Assembly: GCF_900452385.1 (NCBI RefSeq)
Contig: NZ_UGOA01000001.1
Span: 753,501 to 817,500 of the forward strand
DNA length: 64,000 bases
Source of the DNA: Legionella donaldsonii
Lineage (GTDB): Bacteria > Pseudomonadota > Gammaproteobacteria > Legionellales > Legionellaceae
Direction of reading: 5' to 3'
In this document: piece by piece, positions 46,174 to 56,203 of the stretch
Layout of the letters: every line of letters begins with the position of its first letter
Position numbering within the stretch: the first letter of the stretch is position 1
Made by a program: the position numbers and the translations under genes
Notes under the pieces: model-generated
What the model saw: the letters and a program-made list of their open reading frames with translations, nothing else
Told to the model about the DNA's origin: nothing
The model's database searches: none

Positions 46174-46629
46174 ATGGATAAATTCCGCCTCTTTGTTTTC
46201 TTATTAGCCTTACCTTTTCTTTTTATCTCTCTTGCGAATGCTGATGATAGTGAGCAACGAGTCTGTACCTGGGCTGAGCAAATACTTATGAAAACCTTGT
46301 CAGCCAGTTATGCGGACACTGCCGAGGATATTGCGTCAGTTCAGCAATATTACATGCCTTCAGCCTGGTGGCCGATGAAGGAGTTTTTTTCCGATAAACG
46401 GGATTTAATCAATAACCAAAGACTGATTTTGCATCCGCAATTGCAAACAGCTGCTACAGTGATATCGCAGGGGTATTGCGGTGGTGTACTATGCTGGCGA
46501 GTCAATCTTGCTTTTTATATCCCTGAGTTACATCAGGATATTAAATTTTCTTTATTGATTTTGCCTACATCTAAAGGTAATGCGCCATTTATTGTTCAAA
46601 GTTTGGACATGATTCTGAGTTATTATTAA
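46174..46629 (+). CDS. IcmL/DotI-like periplasmic protein (orphan)
   Basis: A signal peptide (LFVFLLALPFLFISLANA) is followed by a domain resembling the periplasmic part of IcmL/DotI: WAEQILMKTLSASYADTAEDIASVQQYY, MPSAWWPMKEFF and LAFYIPE fall in the expected order. The 151 residues lack the cytoplasmic and membrane segment of true DotI. It is far from any dot/icm operon here, so it is an orphan paralogue; its role in type IVB secretion is not shown. AAGGG lies six bases before the ATG. It overlaps the convergent ClC gene by 4 bases. Confidence 0.65.
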   Translation: MDKFRLFVFLLALPFLFISLANADDSEQRVCTWAEQILMKTLSASYADTAEDIASVQQYYMPSAWWPMKEFFSDKRDLINNQRLILHPQLQTAATVISQGYCGGVLCWRVNLAFYIPELHQDIKFSLLILPTSKGNAPFIVQSLDMILSYY

Positions 46630-48395
46630 CTGGCTTTATTGGGAAGGTTGACTAAGGGGGCGTTAGCATCTTCGCGATCGAGGGTTAGGATTTCTTCTAA
46701 ATAGCGCCGTAAGACAATAGCTTCCGTTGTATACCCTAGGAGCTGTTCTTTGTTATCAAGGACAACCAATTCATTCGTAAAATTTTCTTTATTGGATTCA
46801 ATATGTTGCGCTAGAGAGTCAGTGGCGTGGACACAACTTGGCTTTTCAATCAGTTTATCGAGGGGTAGTTGGGGATTTGTTGCCGCAGAGGCAAGTAAAT
46901 GTTGGGCACGAATAAAACCAATAAAACGATTATGCTCTACAACCGCGAGGATTTGATTGTTTGTCTCGAGGAGAGGCAACAATTCACTCATTGAATGGTT
47001 AGGGGTTACCCGTAGTGGATTAATAAGCGCTAGATCAGCGAATTTTAAACTTCGCAAGCGGCCGATATCACGTGGGCTGGATAAATCATTCCCACGCACA
47101 TGGAAGCGCCAGGTTGAGAATGAGTAACCAAACCAGTAACGAGTCAGATAATTGGCAATGACAACGGTAATGGCAGTAGTCACTACTCCAACTTGGAGAC
47201 CAGCTGTTTCCAGCGTTAGCAGGACAATAGCGATAGGAGTACCAATAATCGAAGTGGCCACCCCTGCCATACCGGCAATAACGGTTAGATCAAGGGGGGC
47301 CTGAGAACCCAGGAAAGGAACAATAAGAAGACCATGAATTAGACAGCCTAGTGCCGCTCCCATAAATAGAGAGGTAGAAAATAGACCACCACGAAATCCT
47401 GAACCAACACAGGCGACTGAAGCAGCTATTTTTGCCAGTAAAAGAGCCAAGGTTGGGCCAATCAAATCGTAGCCATCAAGAATTTGTCCAATACTATGAT
47501 GACCAGGACCCATCACTTGGGGGATAAGTAGAGAAATGGATGCTAAGATGAGGCCGCCAATGACAGGTTTTAAGGCTGCGGGGATCCCAACCAATTGAAG
47601 TAAATTTTCGAACGCAGTAGTTCCCCGCATGACCGCGATACCCACAATAGCAGCAGAAACACCCACCACTAAAGCCAGCGGAAAATGCCAGAGTGCTGGG
47701 ATACCTAAATGAGAGGCAAGGAAAATAGGCCGGTAGCCAATCAGCGTATAAATGGCATGGCTACTCATCGCACTGGCCAAGAGGGTTGGTAACAAGGCGC
47801 GCATGCCATAACCACCAATAACCAACTCTAGAGCGTAGAAAGCGCCTGCCAGGGGGGCGCCAAAAATAGCAGCAATGCCAGCCCCTGTCCCGCAGGAAAC
47901 GAGTATTCTTAAATCACTGCGTGGGAGTTTCAAGCGTTGGCCAATAGCACTCAATGTACCTGCACCCAGTTGAGTCATCGCTGCCTCAAAACCCACTGAG
48001 CCGCCAATCGTAATGGAGACGGCTGATAATCCAACAAGAGTTAAGCTGTCCATGAAGGACATTTTCCCTCCTTCAAGGGCATTAGCTTCTACTGGATCAA
48101 CAATAGAAAGGCGATTAAAGCGACCTGCAAGAACGAGAAGTAAGCCAAGCAACAAACTACCGGGCAAAATGATGGCCATGAGTCGCCATGGCGCGATGCT
48201 TACTGCGTTAAGATTGACATCCGTACCAAACAAAATTGTTTGTATAAAGCCGACGCAAAAGCGGATGCCCGCTACGGTCGTACCAATTGCAGCACCACCC
48301 AAGGTAGCAAGTAAAATTATTTTGACATTGGGCACTTCTCGCCCAAGGGCAACTTTGTCAGTTGTAGTCAGTGTTGGTGTTGAAAAAGAAGTCAT
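46626..48395 (-). CDS. ClC-type chloride channel or transporter with CBS domains
   Basis: The 589-residue protein has 10-12 membrane helices and the ClC selectivity-filter region. The gating Glu is kept in GSVGFEAAMT (GREGP in E. coli ClcA), so the motif is a variant. GTGAGIAAIFGAPLAGAFYALE is the classic second block. The C-terminal 120 residues carry two CBS-like repeats (about 455-575) that bind nucleotides in relatives. Antiporter or channel activity cannot be told. It is convergent with the IcmL-like gene. Confidence 0.88.
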   Translation of the reverse strand: MTSFSTPTLTTTDKVALGREVPNVKIILLATLGGAAIGTTVAGIRFCVGFIQTILFGTDVNLNAVSIAPWRLMAIILPGSLLLGLLLVLAGRFNRLSIVDPVEANALEGGKMSFMDSLTLVGLSAVSITIGGSVGFEAAMTQLGAGTLSAIGQRLKLPRSDLRILVSCGTGAGIAAIFGAPLAGAFYALELVIGGYGMRALLPTLLASAMSSHAIYTLIGYRPIFLASHLGIPALWHFPLALVVGVSAAIVGIAVMRGTTAFENLLQLVGIPAALKPVIGGLILASISLLIPQVMGPGHHSIGQILDGYDLIGPTLALLLAKIAASVACVGSGFRGGLFSTSLFMGAALGCLIHGLLIVPFLGSQAPLDLTVIAGMAGVATSIIGTPIAIVLLTLETAGLQVGVVTTAITVVIANYLTRYWFGYSFSTWRFHVRGNDLSSPRDIGRLRSLKFADLALINPLRVTPNHSMSELLPLLETNNQILAVVEHNRFIGFIRAQHLLASAATNPQLPLDKLIEKPSCVHATDSLAQHIESNKENFTNELVVLDNKEQLLGYTTEAIVLRRYLEEILTLDREDANAPLVNLPNKAS

Positions 48396-48614
48396 GGTCG
48401 ATCAATGGGTGGCTGACAAAAAATATTGTTGAATAATCTGATAGAGAAAATCAATATAAACAAAGAGTAATTTCAAAATTTTCTATCCTTGGCATGGAGC
48501 TCTGTTCGTTGAAATTGAAGTGTGCTTATGGAAAAGTACCTCGCCTGATACTTACTCTTCAACCTTAAGAAGCCGTTTGGGTCATTATGATTTTTTTCCC
48601 TGTTAAAAATCTTG

Positions 48615-48642
48615 TTGACAGCATATCTTTTAATCTGATAAG
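48615..48642 (+). promoter_or_regulatory. Candidate sigma-70 promoter of the leucine leader
   Basis: TTGACA (48615-48620) and GATAAG (48637-48642), separated by 16 bases, lie before the first leucine-rich leader peptide. The -35 box is a perfect match and the -10 box a 4 of 6 match. Confidence 0.6.
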
Positions 48643-48668
48643 GTAAAAAAATGAACAGGGGTATTTAT

Positions 48669-48803
48669 ATGATGTCAAAACACCAACAAAATGCACAAAG
48701 GATACAGAAAAGCTCGCTCTCTGTAATGAGTGCTTTTGTACCTGCTCATCGCATTTTAAATCTTCACTCTAACCTTCTACTTAGCCTTAGTCGCCTTTCT
48801 TAG
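48669..48803 (+). CDS. First leucine-rich leader peptide
   Basis: A 44-residue frame starts at ATG 48669 with AGGGG seven bases upstream and ends at TAG 48801-48803. Its last 15 residues (RILNLHSNLLLSLSRLS region) contain seven Leu codons, the design of an attenuation control peptide. The following RNA can form a TTAGCG/CGCTAA stem (48800-48805 with 48825-48830) or, exclusively, TTTGTTTTGC with GCAAAACACAAA (48813-48822 with 48849-48860). It is short and therefore easily missed. Confidence 0.65.
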   Translation: MMSKHQQNAQRIQKSSLSVMSAFVPAHRILNLHSNLLLSLSRLS

Positions 48804-48898
48804 CGGCCATGCTTTGTTTTGCAACGCTAAGTTAGGCTCTTCAGTACAGCAAAACACAAAACGTCCTTAAAGAACTCAAGGTTAAAGAGAAGAAGGTT

Positions 48899-49042
48899 AT
48901 GACAATTCAACAAACCACTCGTTACTATAAAATTAATGATTTTATGCCTGCCTGCAAAGCTGGCTTACCTACCTCTATTTTATTCTCCGCAGTGTTTCTT
49001 CTTAGTCTACTCCTTTGCCTTGATTTGGGGCGACTTAGGTAA
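48899..49042 (+). CDS. Second leucine-rich leader peptide
   Basis: A 47-residue frame starts at ATG 48899 after GAGAAGAAGG and ends at TAA 49040-49042. It contains ten Leu codons, eight of them in the last fifteen residues (FLLSLLLCLDLGRLR region). It lies 28 bases before the terminator that precedes the leuA fusion, the standard position for a leu leader. Its stop overlaps the left arm of the hairpin at 49038-49069. Confidence 0.7.
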   Translation: MTIQQTTRYYKINDFMPACKAGLPTSILFSAVFLLSLLLCLDLGRLR

Positions 49043-49069
49043 TGGCCTATCCAAGATTGGCCTAATACC
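49038..49069 (+). promoter_or_regulatory. Hairpin competing with the leu terminator
   Basis: GGTAATGGCC (49038-49047) pairs with GGCCTAATACC (49059-49069), with a small internal bulge. Its left arm covers the second leader stop codon, so a ribosome stalled on or released from the Leu codons would change whether it forms. It ends one base before the terminator stem. Confidence 0.6.
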
Positions 49070-49099
49070 AAGGGCGCCCATAGAGGCGCCTTTTTTTTT
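49070..49099 (+). terminator. Attenuator terminator before leuA-ilvE
   Basis: AAGGGCGCC (49070-49078) pairs with GGCGCC plus the first three T residues (49085-49093) around a 6-base loop; a run of nine T follows. It lies between the second leader peptide and the leuA fusion start (49119). Confidence 0.85.
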
Positions 49100-49118
49100 A
49101 TCTTAAGAGGTATAAATA

Positions 49119-51200
49119 ATGGAACAGAAAAAGACTGAGAAAATTATAATTTTTGATACAAGCTTGCGAGATGGTGAACAAGCACCTGGTGCGACCATGA
49201 CCTTAGCTGAAAAAATCACTATTGCTGAATCATTGGATAATATGGGAGTTGATGTCATCGAAGCGGGGTTTGCTATCGCTTCGCCAGGGGATTTCAATTG
49301 CATTGAAACTATTTGTAAACAGGTTAAAAATGCGTCTGTTTGCAGTTTGGCTCGTGCAAAAAAAACGGATATAGAGGCTGCACATGCAGCTCTGAGGACG
49401 GCCTTTAACCCTAGAATTCATACCTTTATTTCGACGAGTGCGATTCACATGCAGCATCAGTTAAAGATGACACAAGAAGAGGTGCTGCAAGCAATTTATG
49501 AGTCTGTCTATTATGCCAGAAGGCTGTGTGCCAATGTCGAGTGGTCTGCGATGGATGCTACCCGCAGTGAGATTGATTTTCTAGCGCGCGCTGTGGAGAC
49601 GGCAATTAGTGCTGGAGCCACCACGATTAATATTCCTGATACAGTAGGATATACCATTCCGAGTGAATATGCGGCACTGATCCGAACAATAAGGGAAAAG
49701 GTTCCGACTAGCGACAAAGCGATTATTTCGGTTCATTGTCATAACGATCTTGGTTTGGCAGTTGCTAATTCATTGGCAGCAATTTCAGCAGGTGCCAGGC
49801 AAATAGAATGTACTGTAAATGGTATCGGTGAACGTGCTGGTAATGCGGCCTTGGAAGAGATTGTGATGGCTATCAAAACTCGTCGCGATCAATTCAATTA
49901 CATGACCCAAGTTGATCCCAAGCATATTGCTGCAGTATCAAAATTGGTTTCTGCTGCAACGGGTTTTCCAATACAAAAAAATAAAGCAATTGTCGGAGCC
50001 AATGCTTTCGCTCATGAGTCTGGAATCCATCAGGATGGGATGTTGAAAGCCCGTGAAACCTATGAAATTATCAGCCCTGAATCAGTTGGTTTTGGCGAAT
50101 CAGAACTGGTATTAGGCAAACACTCAGGTCGTGCAGCCTTACGGGATAAATTAAAGGCTTTGGGTATTGAATTAGACGAGACTCATTTTTCTCGTGTATT
50201 TAACTGCTTTAAGCGTTTGGGTGATGCCAAGAAACAGATCTGTGATGAAGATATTATTGCTTTAGTTAGTGACAAAGAATCCCAGATCATCGCTTTAAAT
50301 GAAGCTAAACTGCAAGTTATTTGGTTGAACGGAGAGTTTGTGCCTTGGGATGAGGCTAAAACCCATGTTTTAACGCATGGTCTTCACTATGCAAGTTCTG
50401 TCTTCGAAGGGGAGCGGGCTTATGAAGGCAACGTGTTTAAATTAACTGAACATAACAAGCGTCTGCATGAGTCAGCTAATATTTTAGGATTCAAAATTCC
50501 TTATTCGGTCAGCGAATTGAATACGGTTACCCGTGAATTACTCAAAAGAAATCAATTAAAGAATGCTTACATAAGGCCAGTTGCCTGGTGTGGAACTGAA
50601 ACTTTAAGTGTTGCCTCACAAACTTGTTCAGTGCAAGTGGCTATTGCTGCCTGGGAGTGGCGTTCTTATTTTGCAGCAGACGATTTATTTAACAAAGGAT
50701 TAAAGCTGATGTGGGCGGATTGGGTAAGGCCATCACCCTCAATGGCACCAGTCAAAGCAAAGGCTGCTGGATTATATATGATTGGTTCTTTGAGTAAAAA
50801 CAAGGCTGAGCGCGCAGGTTTTCATGATGCATTGATGTTGGATTATCGTGGCTATGTTGCTGAATGCACTGGGGCTAATTTTTTCATGGTGAAAGATGGG
50901 GTTATTTACACGCCGATCGCTGATTGTTTTTTGAATGGTATTACTCGTCAAACCATCATAAAACTGGCTCGAAAACATCATATTCCCGTTATTGAACGTC
51001 ATATTTATCCGCATGAAATTGCGCAGGCGGATGAAATCTTTATTACAGGTAGTGCTGTTGAAGTAGCGCCTGTGGGGCAAATCGGTAATCACCGCTTTGC
51101 CATAGGAAATATTAGTAAAACGATCGCGGCAGCATATAGCCAATTAGTGAGAGGGGATGAGTATGAAAACATTGTACGACAAGATTCTGGCGCAGCATAA
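49119..51200 (+). CDS. LeuA-IlvE fusion: 2-isopropylmalate synthase plus branched-chain aminotransferase
   Basis: One 693-residue frame contains two enzymes. Residues 1-385 are the LeuA HMGL catalytic module and subdomains, with R17-D18-G19-E20 and H206-C207-H208-N-D intact. The leucine-binding regulatory domain expected after about residue 390 is absent. After a short link, residues 399-693 are a complete class IV branched-chain aminotransferase ([25 protein letters not shown] Lys548 in APVKAKAAG). It would catalyse the first committed and the final steps of leucine synthesis. AAGAGG precedes the ATG, and the leuC start lies inside its 3' end, so the fusion is part of the leu operon. Confidence 0.92.
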   Translation: MEQKKTEKIIIFDTSLRDGEQAPGATMTLAEKITIAESLDNMGVDVIEAGFAIASPGDFNCIETICKQVKNASVCSLARAKKTDIEAAHAALRTAFNPRIHTFISTSAIHMQHQLKMTQEEVLQAIYESVYYARRLCANVEWSAMDATRSEIDFLARAVETAISAGATTINIPDTVGYTIPSEYAALIRTIREKVPTSDKAIISVHCHNDLGLAVANSLAAISAGARQIECTVNGIGERAGNAALEEIVMAIKTRRDQFNYMTQVDPKHIAAVSKLVSAATGFPIQKNKAIVGANAFAHESGIHQDGMLKARETYEIISPESVGFGESELVLGKHSGRAALRDKLKALGIELDETHFSRVFNCFKRLGDAKKQICDEDIIALVSDKESQIIALNEAKLQVIWLNGEFVPWDEAKTHVLTHGLHYASSVFEGERAYEGNVFKLTEHNKRLHESANILGFKIPYSVSELNTVTRELLKRNQLKNAYIRPVAWCGTETLSVASQTCSVQVAIAAWEWRSYFAADDLFNKGLKLMWADWVRPSPSMAPVKAKAAGLYMIGSLSKNKAERAGFHDALMLDYRGYVAECTGANFFMVKDGVIYTPIADCFLNGITRQTIIKLARKHHIPVIERHIYPHEIAQADEIFITGSAVEVAPVGQIGNHRFAIGNISKTIAAAYSQLVRGDEYENIVRQDSGAA

Positions 51201-52569
51201 GGTCTGTGATATGACAGATGGTACCTCGCTTGTTTATATCGATAAGCATTTAATTCATGAGGTAACAAGTCCACAAGCTTTTGAGGGGATAGAGCTGGCT
51301 GGCAGGAAAATTCGTCGTCCTGATAGTATTTTAGCGGTCAGTGATCATAATGTACCTACAAGTAATCGACGTTTAGGTATTGCCGATCCAGAGTCACGAA
51401 TACAAGTAGCTACCTTGCAAGCGAATTGTTTCAAACACCGTATTCCTTACATTGAACTTTTGGATAAAAGGCAGGGAATTGTTCATATTGTTGGTCCAGA
51501 ACAGGGATTTACTTTGCCAGGTACAACCCTTGTTTGTGGTGATAGCCATACGGCAACCCATGGTGCTTTTGGTGCCTTGGCGTTTGGTATTGGTACCAGT
51601 GAAGTAGAGCATGTTTTTGCTACCCAAACACTTCGACTGAAAAAGGCAAAGAATTTTTGTATTGCCATAGAGGGTAATTTGCCCGCTGGGGTTACTGCAA
51701 AAGATCTCATTTTAACGATCATTGCTAAAATTGGTACAGCAGGTGCGACAGGATATGTGATTGAGTACACAGGAAACGTCATTAAATCACTATCCATGGA
51801 AGCCAGAATGACACTATGCAATATGTCTATTGAGGCAGGTGCACGGGCGGGTTTAATTGCACCCGATGAAGTCACTTTTGCGTATTTGCAAGGAAAACCT
51901 TATGCACCGAAGGGAGAACTGTGGGATAAAGCGGTCAGCTATTGGAAGTCCCTCTATTCCGATCCAGGTGCTCATTACGATAGGCAAATCAAGATACAGG
52001 CCGATGAACTTGTTCCCTATGTTACCTGGGGAACAAGTCCTGAAAATGCTTTGCCCATTGATGCTTTAGTACCTGATCCGGCAGCTGAAAATGATCCGGT
52101 TCGTCAACAGAGCATGTTACGGTCTTTGCAATATATGGGTTTGCAACCAGGTATGCGGTTGCAAGATATTCCCATCGATAAAGTATTTATTGGTTCTTGT
52201 ACGAATGGCCGCATTGAAGATTTACGTGAAGCAGCCAAAATCCTGGAAGGACGTCAAATAGCCTCTCGTATTTCGGCAATGGTGGTTCCCGGTTCTGGGT
52301 TGGTCAAGGCTCAAGCAGAAGCGGAAGGGTTGGATAAAATTTTTATTGCCAGTGGTTTTGACTGGCGAGAACCGGGTTGTTCAATGTGTCTGGCGATGAA
52401 TGCAGATAAATTAAATCCGGGCGAGCGCTGTGCTTCGACGTCAAATCGCAATTTTGAAGGGCGGCAGGGGCGCGGAGGGCGTAGCCATTTGATGAGTCCG
52501 GCAATGGCTGCAGCTGCAGCCATTACAGGCTATTTAACGGATGTCCGAACACTGAATAATGAGAGGTAA
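51163..52569 (+). CDS. leuC: 3-isopropylmalate dehydratase large subunit
   Basis: LeuC with LeuD isomerises 2- to 3-isopropylmalate using a [4Fe-4S] cluster. The 468 residues contain [18 protein letters not shown] and the cluster cysteines in GSCTNGR and CSMCLAMN. The start at 51163 (MKTLYDKIL) has GGGG seven bases upstream and is better than 51157. It begins 38 bases inside the fusion gene, so expression is translationally coupled. leuD follows two bases after its stop. Confidence 0.97.
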   Translation: MKTLYDKILAQHKVCDMTDGTSLVYIDKHLIHEVTSPQAFEGIELAGRKIRRPDSILAVSDHNVPTSNRRLGIADPESRIQVATLQANCFKHRIPYIELLDKRQGIVHIVGPEQGFTLPGTTLVCGDSHTATHGAFGALAFGIGTSEVEHVFATQTLRLKKAKNFCIAIEGNLPAGVTAKDLILTIIAKIGTAGATGYVIEYTGNVIKSLSMEARMTLCNMSIEAGARAGLIAPDEVTFAYLQGKPYAPKGELWDKAVSYWKSLYSDPGAHYDRQIKIQADELVPYVTWGTSPENALPIDALVPDPAAENDPVRQQSMLRSLQYMGLQPGMRLQDIPIDKVFIGSCTNGRIEDLREAAKILEGRQIASRISAMVVPGSGLVKAQAEAEGLDKIFIASGFDWREPGCSMCLAMNADKLNPGERCASTSNRNFEGRQGRGGRSHLMSPAMAAAAAITGYLTDVRTLNNER

Positions 52570-52571
52570 AC

Positions 52572-53183
52572 ATGCGGGCTTTTAAAAAAATTACTAGCAT
52601 TGCGGTTCATCTGCCAATTCCTAATATTGATACCGATATGATCATCCCTAAGCAATATCTTAAAACGATAAAAAGAACCGGATTGGGTAAATGTCTCTTT
52701 GCGGAATTACGGTATGATGAAGCGAATCAATTAAAGGCTGATTTTGTTTTAAATAAACCGGCGTATCGAAATGCCGGTATTTTATTGACAGAAGAAAATT
52801 TTGGTTGCGGTTCAAGTCGTGAGCATGCTGTGTGGTCGCTGCTAGATTTTGGGATTCAAGTGATTATCGCACCCAGTTTTGCTGATATTTTTTATGATAA
52901 TTGTTTTAAAAATGGCTTATTGCCAATTCAATTATCGTCGGAAGCGATTCATTCTTTGGCAAATAAAAAGGATGAATTGATGACTGTTGATTTGGAAAGC
53001 CAATGGATACAAGTTGGTTCGCTACAAATCTTATTTTCTATCGACGCCTATCGACGCGATCAAATTTTACAAGGTCTCGATGACATTGGTCGAACCTTGG
53101 TCTACGAGCAACAAATTACCGCTTTCGAACAAAACCAGAGAAGAGGACAACCTTGGTTATACGCTGGAGAAAGAAATGACTAA
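52572..53183 (+). CDS. leuD: 3-isopropylmalate dehydratase small subunit
   Basis: The 203-residue partner of LeuC. Diagnostic blocks are [29 protein letters not shown] and [17 protein letters not shown]. The length is normal. It starts two bases after leuC with AGAGG upstream and overlaps leuB by 8 bases. Confidence 0.97.
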   Translation: MRAFKKITSIAVHLPIPNIDTDMIIPKQYLKTIKRTGLGKCLFAELRYDEANQLKADFVLNKPAYRNAGILLTEENFGCGSSREHAVWSLLDFGIQVIIAPSFADIFYDNCFKNGLLPIQLSSEAIHSLANKKDELMTVDLESQWIQVGSLQILFSIDAYRRDQILQGLDDIGRTLVYEQQITAFEQNQRRGQPWLYAGERND

Positions 53184-54264
53184 AACGATTTTGATTTTAC
53201 CTGGTGATGGAATTGGACCTGAAGTAACAGCCGAGGCAAGCAAAATTTTCGCTTGGTTTAATCAACATACGGGACATCGCTTTGAGTTAATGCATGATTT
53301 AATTGGTGGGGCGGCCATTGAGCGAAGCGGCATCCCTCTGCAAGAAAATACAATTGCTTTGGCAAAGCAGGTCGATTCCGTCTTGTTAGGGGCTGTAGGA
53401 GGGCCACAATGGGATGCTGTAGAGGAAGCGAGCAGGCCTGAAAAAGGCTTACTGAAAATTCGCCAAGAATTAGGCTTGTTTGCCAATCTGCGTCCGGCAA
53501 CTTGTTTCACCGCATTGGCCGATGCTTCCCCGCTAAAGCCTGGGTTAATAACTGATTTGGATTTAATGATTGTGCGCGAATTAACTGGCGATGTTTATTT
53601 CGGACAACCGCGCGGTATTACTAGAAAGGGAGAAGAACAGGTTGCTGTCAACACGATGTGTTATTCCACGACAGAAATTGCCCGCATTGCCAGAGTCGCC
53701 TTTGATTTGGCAAGGCAGCGCGATAAAAAAGTTTGTTCGGTGGATAAAGCAAATGTTTTGGAAACCTCTGCTTTGTGGCGCACAACGGTTCAGTCGATTC
53801 GTGACCAGGAATATCCAGATGTTCTTTTGTCGCATATGTATGTTGATAATGCTGCCATGCAATTGATCCGTAATCCTAATCAATTTGATGTCCTGTTAAC
53901 TGCTAATTTGTTTGGCGATATTTTATCGGATGAAGCATCTATGTTAACGGGTTCTCTCGGGATGTTGCCATCAGCTTCATTGGGGAATAAGCATTCTCTT
54001 TATGAACCTATTCACGGGAGTGCGCCCGATATCGCGGGTCGCAATATTGCCAATCCCTTAGGAACGATGCTGAGTGTTGCCATGATGTTTCACTATTCCT
54101 TCCAGTTAAAAAAAGAGGCTGAAATGATTCGAATGGCAATAACAGAAGTACTGGATGAAGGATACCGTACCCATGATATGATGACGCCGGGCGGCAGACT
54201 ACTATCCACGGGAGAGATGGGTGATAAAGTAATCGCAAAATTGAGAAAAAATGCTCCGGGTTAA
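53176..54264 (+). CDS. leuB: 3-isopropylmalate dehydrogenase
   Basis: LeuB oxidatively decarboxylates 3-isopropylmalate with NAD. The 362 residues start at [17 protein letters not shown] (53176), overlapping leuD by 8 bases; the longer frame from 52987 is a shadow inside leu[16 protein letters not shown], the catalytic Lys in [12 protein letters not shown] and the C-terminal [17 protein letters not shown] region are all present. It is the last gene of the operon and is followed by a strong terminator. Confidence 0.97.
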   Translation: MTKTILILPGDGIGPEVTAEASKIFAWFNQHTGHRFELMHDLIGGAAIERSGIPLQENTIALAKQVDSVLLGAVGGPQWDAVEEASRPEKGLLKIRQELGLFANLRPATCFTALADASPLKPGLITDLDLMIVRELTGDVYFGQPRGITRKGEEQVAVNTMCYSTTEIARIARVAFDLARQRDKKVCSVDKANVLETSALWRTTVQSIRDQEYPDVLLSHMYVDNAAMQLIRNPNQFDVLLTANLFGDILSDEASMLTGSLGMLPSASLGNKHSLYEPIHGSAPDIAGRNIANPLGTMLSVAMMFHYSFQLKKEAEMIRMAITEVLDEGYRTHDMMTPGGRLLSTGEMGDKVIAKLRKNAPG

Positions 54265-54267
54265 AAC

Positions 54268-54299
54268 AATTACCCCACCCTGTTCCGCGTGGGGTAATT
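54268..54299. terminator. Bidirectional terminator between leuB and the patatin gene
   Basis: AATTACCCCAC (54268-54278) and GTGGGGTAATT (54289-54299) pair perfectly over 11 bases. T-rich sequence flanks both ends, so it can serve leuB on the plus strand and the convergent phospholipase gene on the minus strand. Confidence 0.88.
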
Positions 54300-54302
54300 T
54301 TA

Positions 54303-55523
54303 CTAATGCTGGTCAAAATAATCAGAGGGTACACCATAAATCGAGCAGGCGAGTGTTTTTTGTGATTTTTTTTCCCACTCAGGGTTATCAAGTACCGCGA
54401 GCGCATTTTTGTACCCTTTTTCCATACGAAAGTTAATAGCGGAACGTATAAAGTTATAGTCTTTGAAAGAATGAGCATAAGGGGTACCGCTATAAATAAT
54501 GTGCACGACACTGAACCGTTTCTCATGGCCAAGTGCCAGTATCTTTTGTACTTCAGGATCTTTTTTGGCCTCAGGGGTTAATTTGTCACTTAGAAACTGG
54601 ATAGCTGCTTGTAAATTTTGGCGACTGGTATAAACATTGGTGAGGCGGCGTGAATGGCTGGCATAGCGAATATCTTTTTGCCGCTCTTCAAGTTGATCCA
54701 TATTTTGTGGCAACGGTCCCTTTAAAGAGAAACAGTCCACAACAAAGCACAGCGTATCTTGTTCTGGTAGGGCATCAAGTACAGTTACTAAGGGGGTATT
54801 GGCATAAATACCTCCGTCCCAATAATAGTCTTCGCCGATTTTAACGGCTGGAAAACCAGGAGGTAAGGCTCCACTTGCCATAACGTGTTCAGGGGTTATG
54901 GTCATCATTTCATTATTGAAAAATATCATTTCACCGGAAGTAACGTTGACTGCTCCAAGACATAGAGTCACCTTTTTGTCATTGATGCGATTAAAATCAA
55001 TAAGATTTTCTAAGGTATTGCGGAGTTCGCTTGTATCATAAAAACTCAATTTATCGGGGGTATCCTGGATAAAGGCCATGGGTGGAATAAGTCGTGGCTT
55101 AAAAAAGCCATCCAGACCAAAAAACAAAGAACGCAAGGCACCAAAACGATTATGTAGATGATGGGTTATCTCAAAGGTATCAAAATCCATGAATTGTTCG
55201 CCCCAATGTTTCGGGGTAATCAAGTCCCAAAATTCTAGTAGTTTTTCGATTTGTTTTTCCCGTGGATTACCGGCAATAATGGCGCTGTTGATTGCTCCAA
55301 TAGATACACCGGCCAGAAAATTAGGCGCATAGCCACGTTCATGAATGGCACGGAAGGCTCCCACTTGATAAGCCCCTAAGGCGCCGCCTCCTTGAAATAC
55401 GCAGGCAATGCGCTCATAAGTCTGCTTTGCCATCATAGTTGTTTTTTCTGGCTTGTTGATTAAGCCAAGTGCGCGTTTGTGAGGTTTCCGAGACGTCTTA
55501 GTTTGGGCTTCTTTTGCCGCCAT
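54303..55523 (-). CDS. Patatin-like phospholipase with DUF3734-like C-terminus
   Basis: The 406-residue lipase-fold protein has the oxyanion loop GGGALGAY near 45-52, the nucleophile S74 in GVSIG and the dyad D236 in WDGGIY, so it should be active. The C-terminal region (LTNVYTSRQNLQAAIQFL, HIIYSGTPYAHSFKDYNF) resembles the DUF3734 extension found with many bacterial patatins. The first 35 residues are basic and of low complexity; no signal peptide is seen. Legionella has many patatins, some of them effectors, but this domain form is usually a housekeeping phospholipase. It is monocistronic. Confidence 0.88.
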   Translation of the reverse strand: MAAKEAQTKTSRKPHKRALGLINKPEKTTMMAKQTYERIACVFQGGGALGAYQVGAFRAIHERGYAPNFLAGVSIGAINSAIIAGNPREKQIEKLLEFWDLITPKHWGEQFMDFDTFEITHHLHNRFGALRSLFFGLDGFFKPRLIPPMAFIQDTPDKLSFYDTSELRNTLENLIDFNRINDKKVTLCLGAVNVTSGEMIFFNNEMMTITPEHVMASGALPPGFPAVKIGEDYYWDGGIYANTPLVTVLDALPEQDTLCFVVDCFSLKGPLPQNMDQLEERQKDIRYASHSRRLTNVYTSRQNLQAAIQFLSDKLTPEAKKDPEVQKILALGHEKRFSVVHIIYSGTPYAHSFKDYNFIRSAINFRMEKGYKNALAVLDNPEWEKKSQKTLACSIYGVPSDYFDQH

Positions 55524-55603
55524 GAGTATACTCCAAAAATCCCTGTATGAAAGAAGTATATACCTGCTAATAATAATTTTGTAATTGCAAGTTGAAAAAC
55601 TGG

Positions 55604-56203
55604 CTAAAAAAGGACAATCTGATAAGTTATCATAGCTTGCATAAGCGATTGCAAGGGTAAGCCTCGAATAGTGCTGTCACTACCTTGCACATTCTTAAAG
55701 AGCCATTTTCCTCTTCCTTCGTAATGATAGGCACCACAACTTTGATAGGGTTGTTCTAATCTTAAATAAGATTCAATAGTTTTATTGTTGAGTTCCCGCA
55801 TAGTCAGGGTTGCGGTTTCATAACCTTGCCAAACAATCTCACCTGCCTTAACAAGGCAACAGGCAGAAATTTGTCGATGAGCTTTCCCACTCAGTAAACG
55901 AAGGTGCGTGATTGCCGTAGAATGATTTATTGGTTTATCAAGACATTGTTCACCGATTAAGCAGAGTTGATCGGCACCAATAACAAAATAGTCCGGATAA
56001 CGCTGGCTAATTTCCATTGCTTTACTACGGGCAAGCAGAGCTGCCAACTCAAGCTTGGAGCCTGTAAAGGCTCTTTTGAGGCTCTCTTCATCACAGTTGG
56101 CGGGAATGACCTCAAATTGCAAGCCTAGTGCTCTTAGTAGTTGTATCCGACTTTGCGAGGCAGATGCTAATATAATGGGTTGCTGATGGATAAAATCAGA
56201 CAT
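55604..56203 (-). CDS. Maf-family nucleotide pyrophosphatase
   Basis: Maf proteins hydrolyse modified or canonical nucleoside triphosphates. The 199 residues have ILASASQSRIQLLRALG and GADQLCLIGEQCLDKP, the family substrate-binding blocks. The ATG at 56203 overlaps the stop of the upstream ZIP gene and is preferred to the in-frame TTG at 56212. The E. coli relatives are YhdE and YceF; this one cannot be assigned confidently to either. It is the last gene of a six-gene unit. Confidence 0.88.
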   Translation of the reverse strand: MSDFIHQQPIILASASQSRIQLLRALGLQFEVIPANCDEESLKRAFTGSKLELAALLARSKAMEISQRYPDYFVIGADQLCLIGEQCLDKPINHSTAITHLRLLSGKAHRQISACCLVKAGEIVWQGYETATLTMRELNNKTIESYLRLEQPYQSCGAYHYEGRGKWLFKNVQGSDSTIRGLPLQSLMQAMITYQIVLF

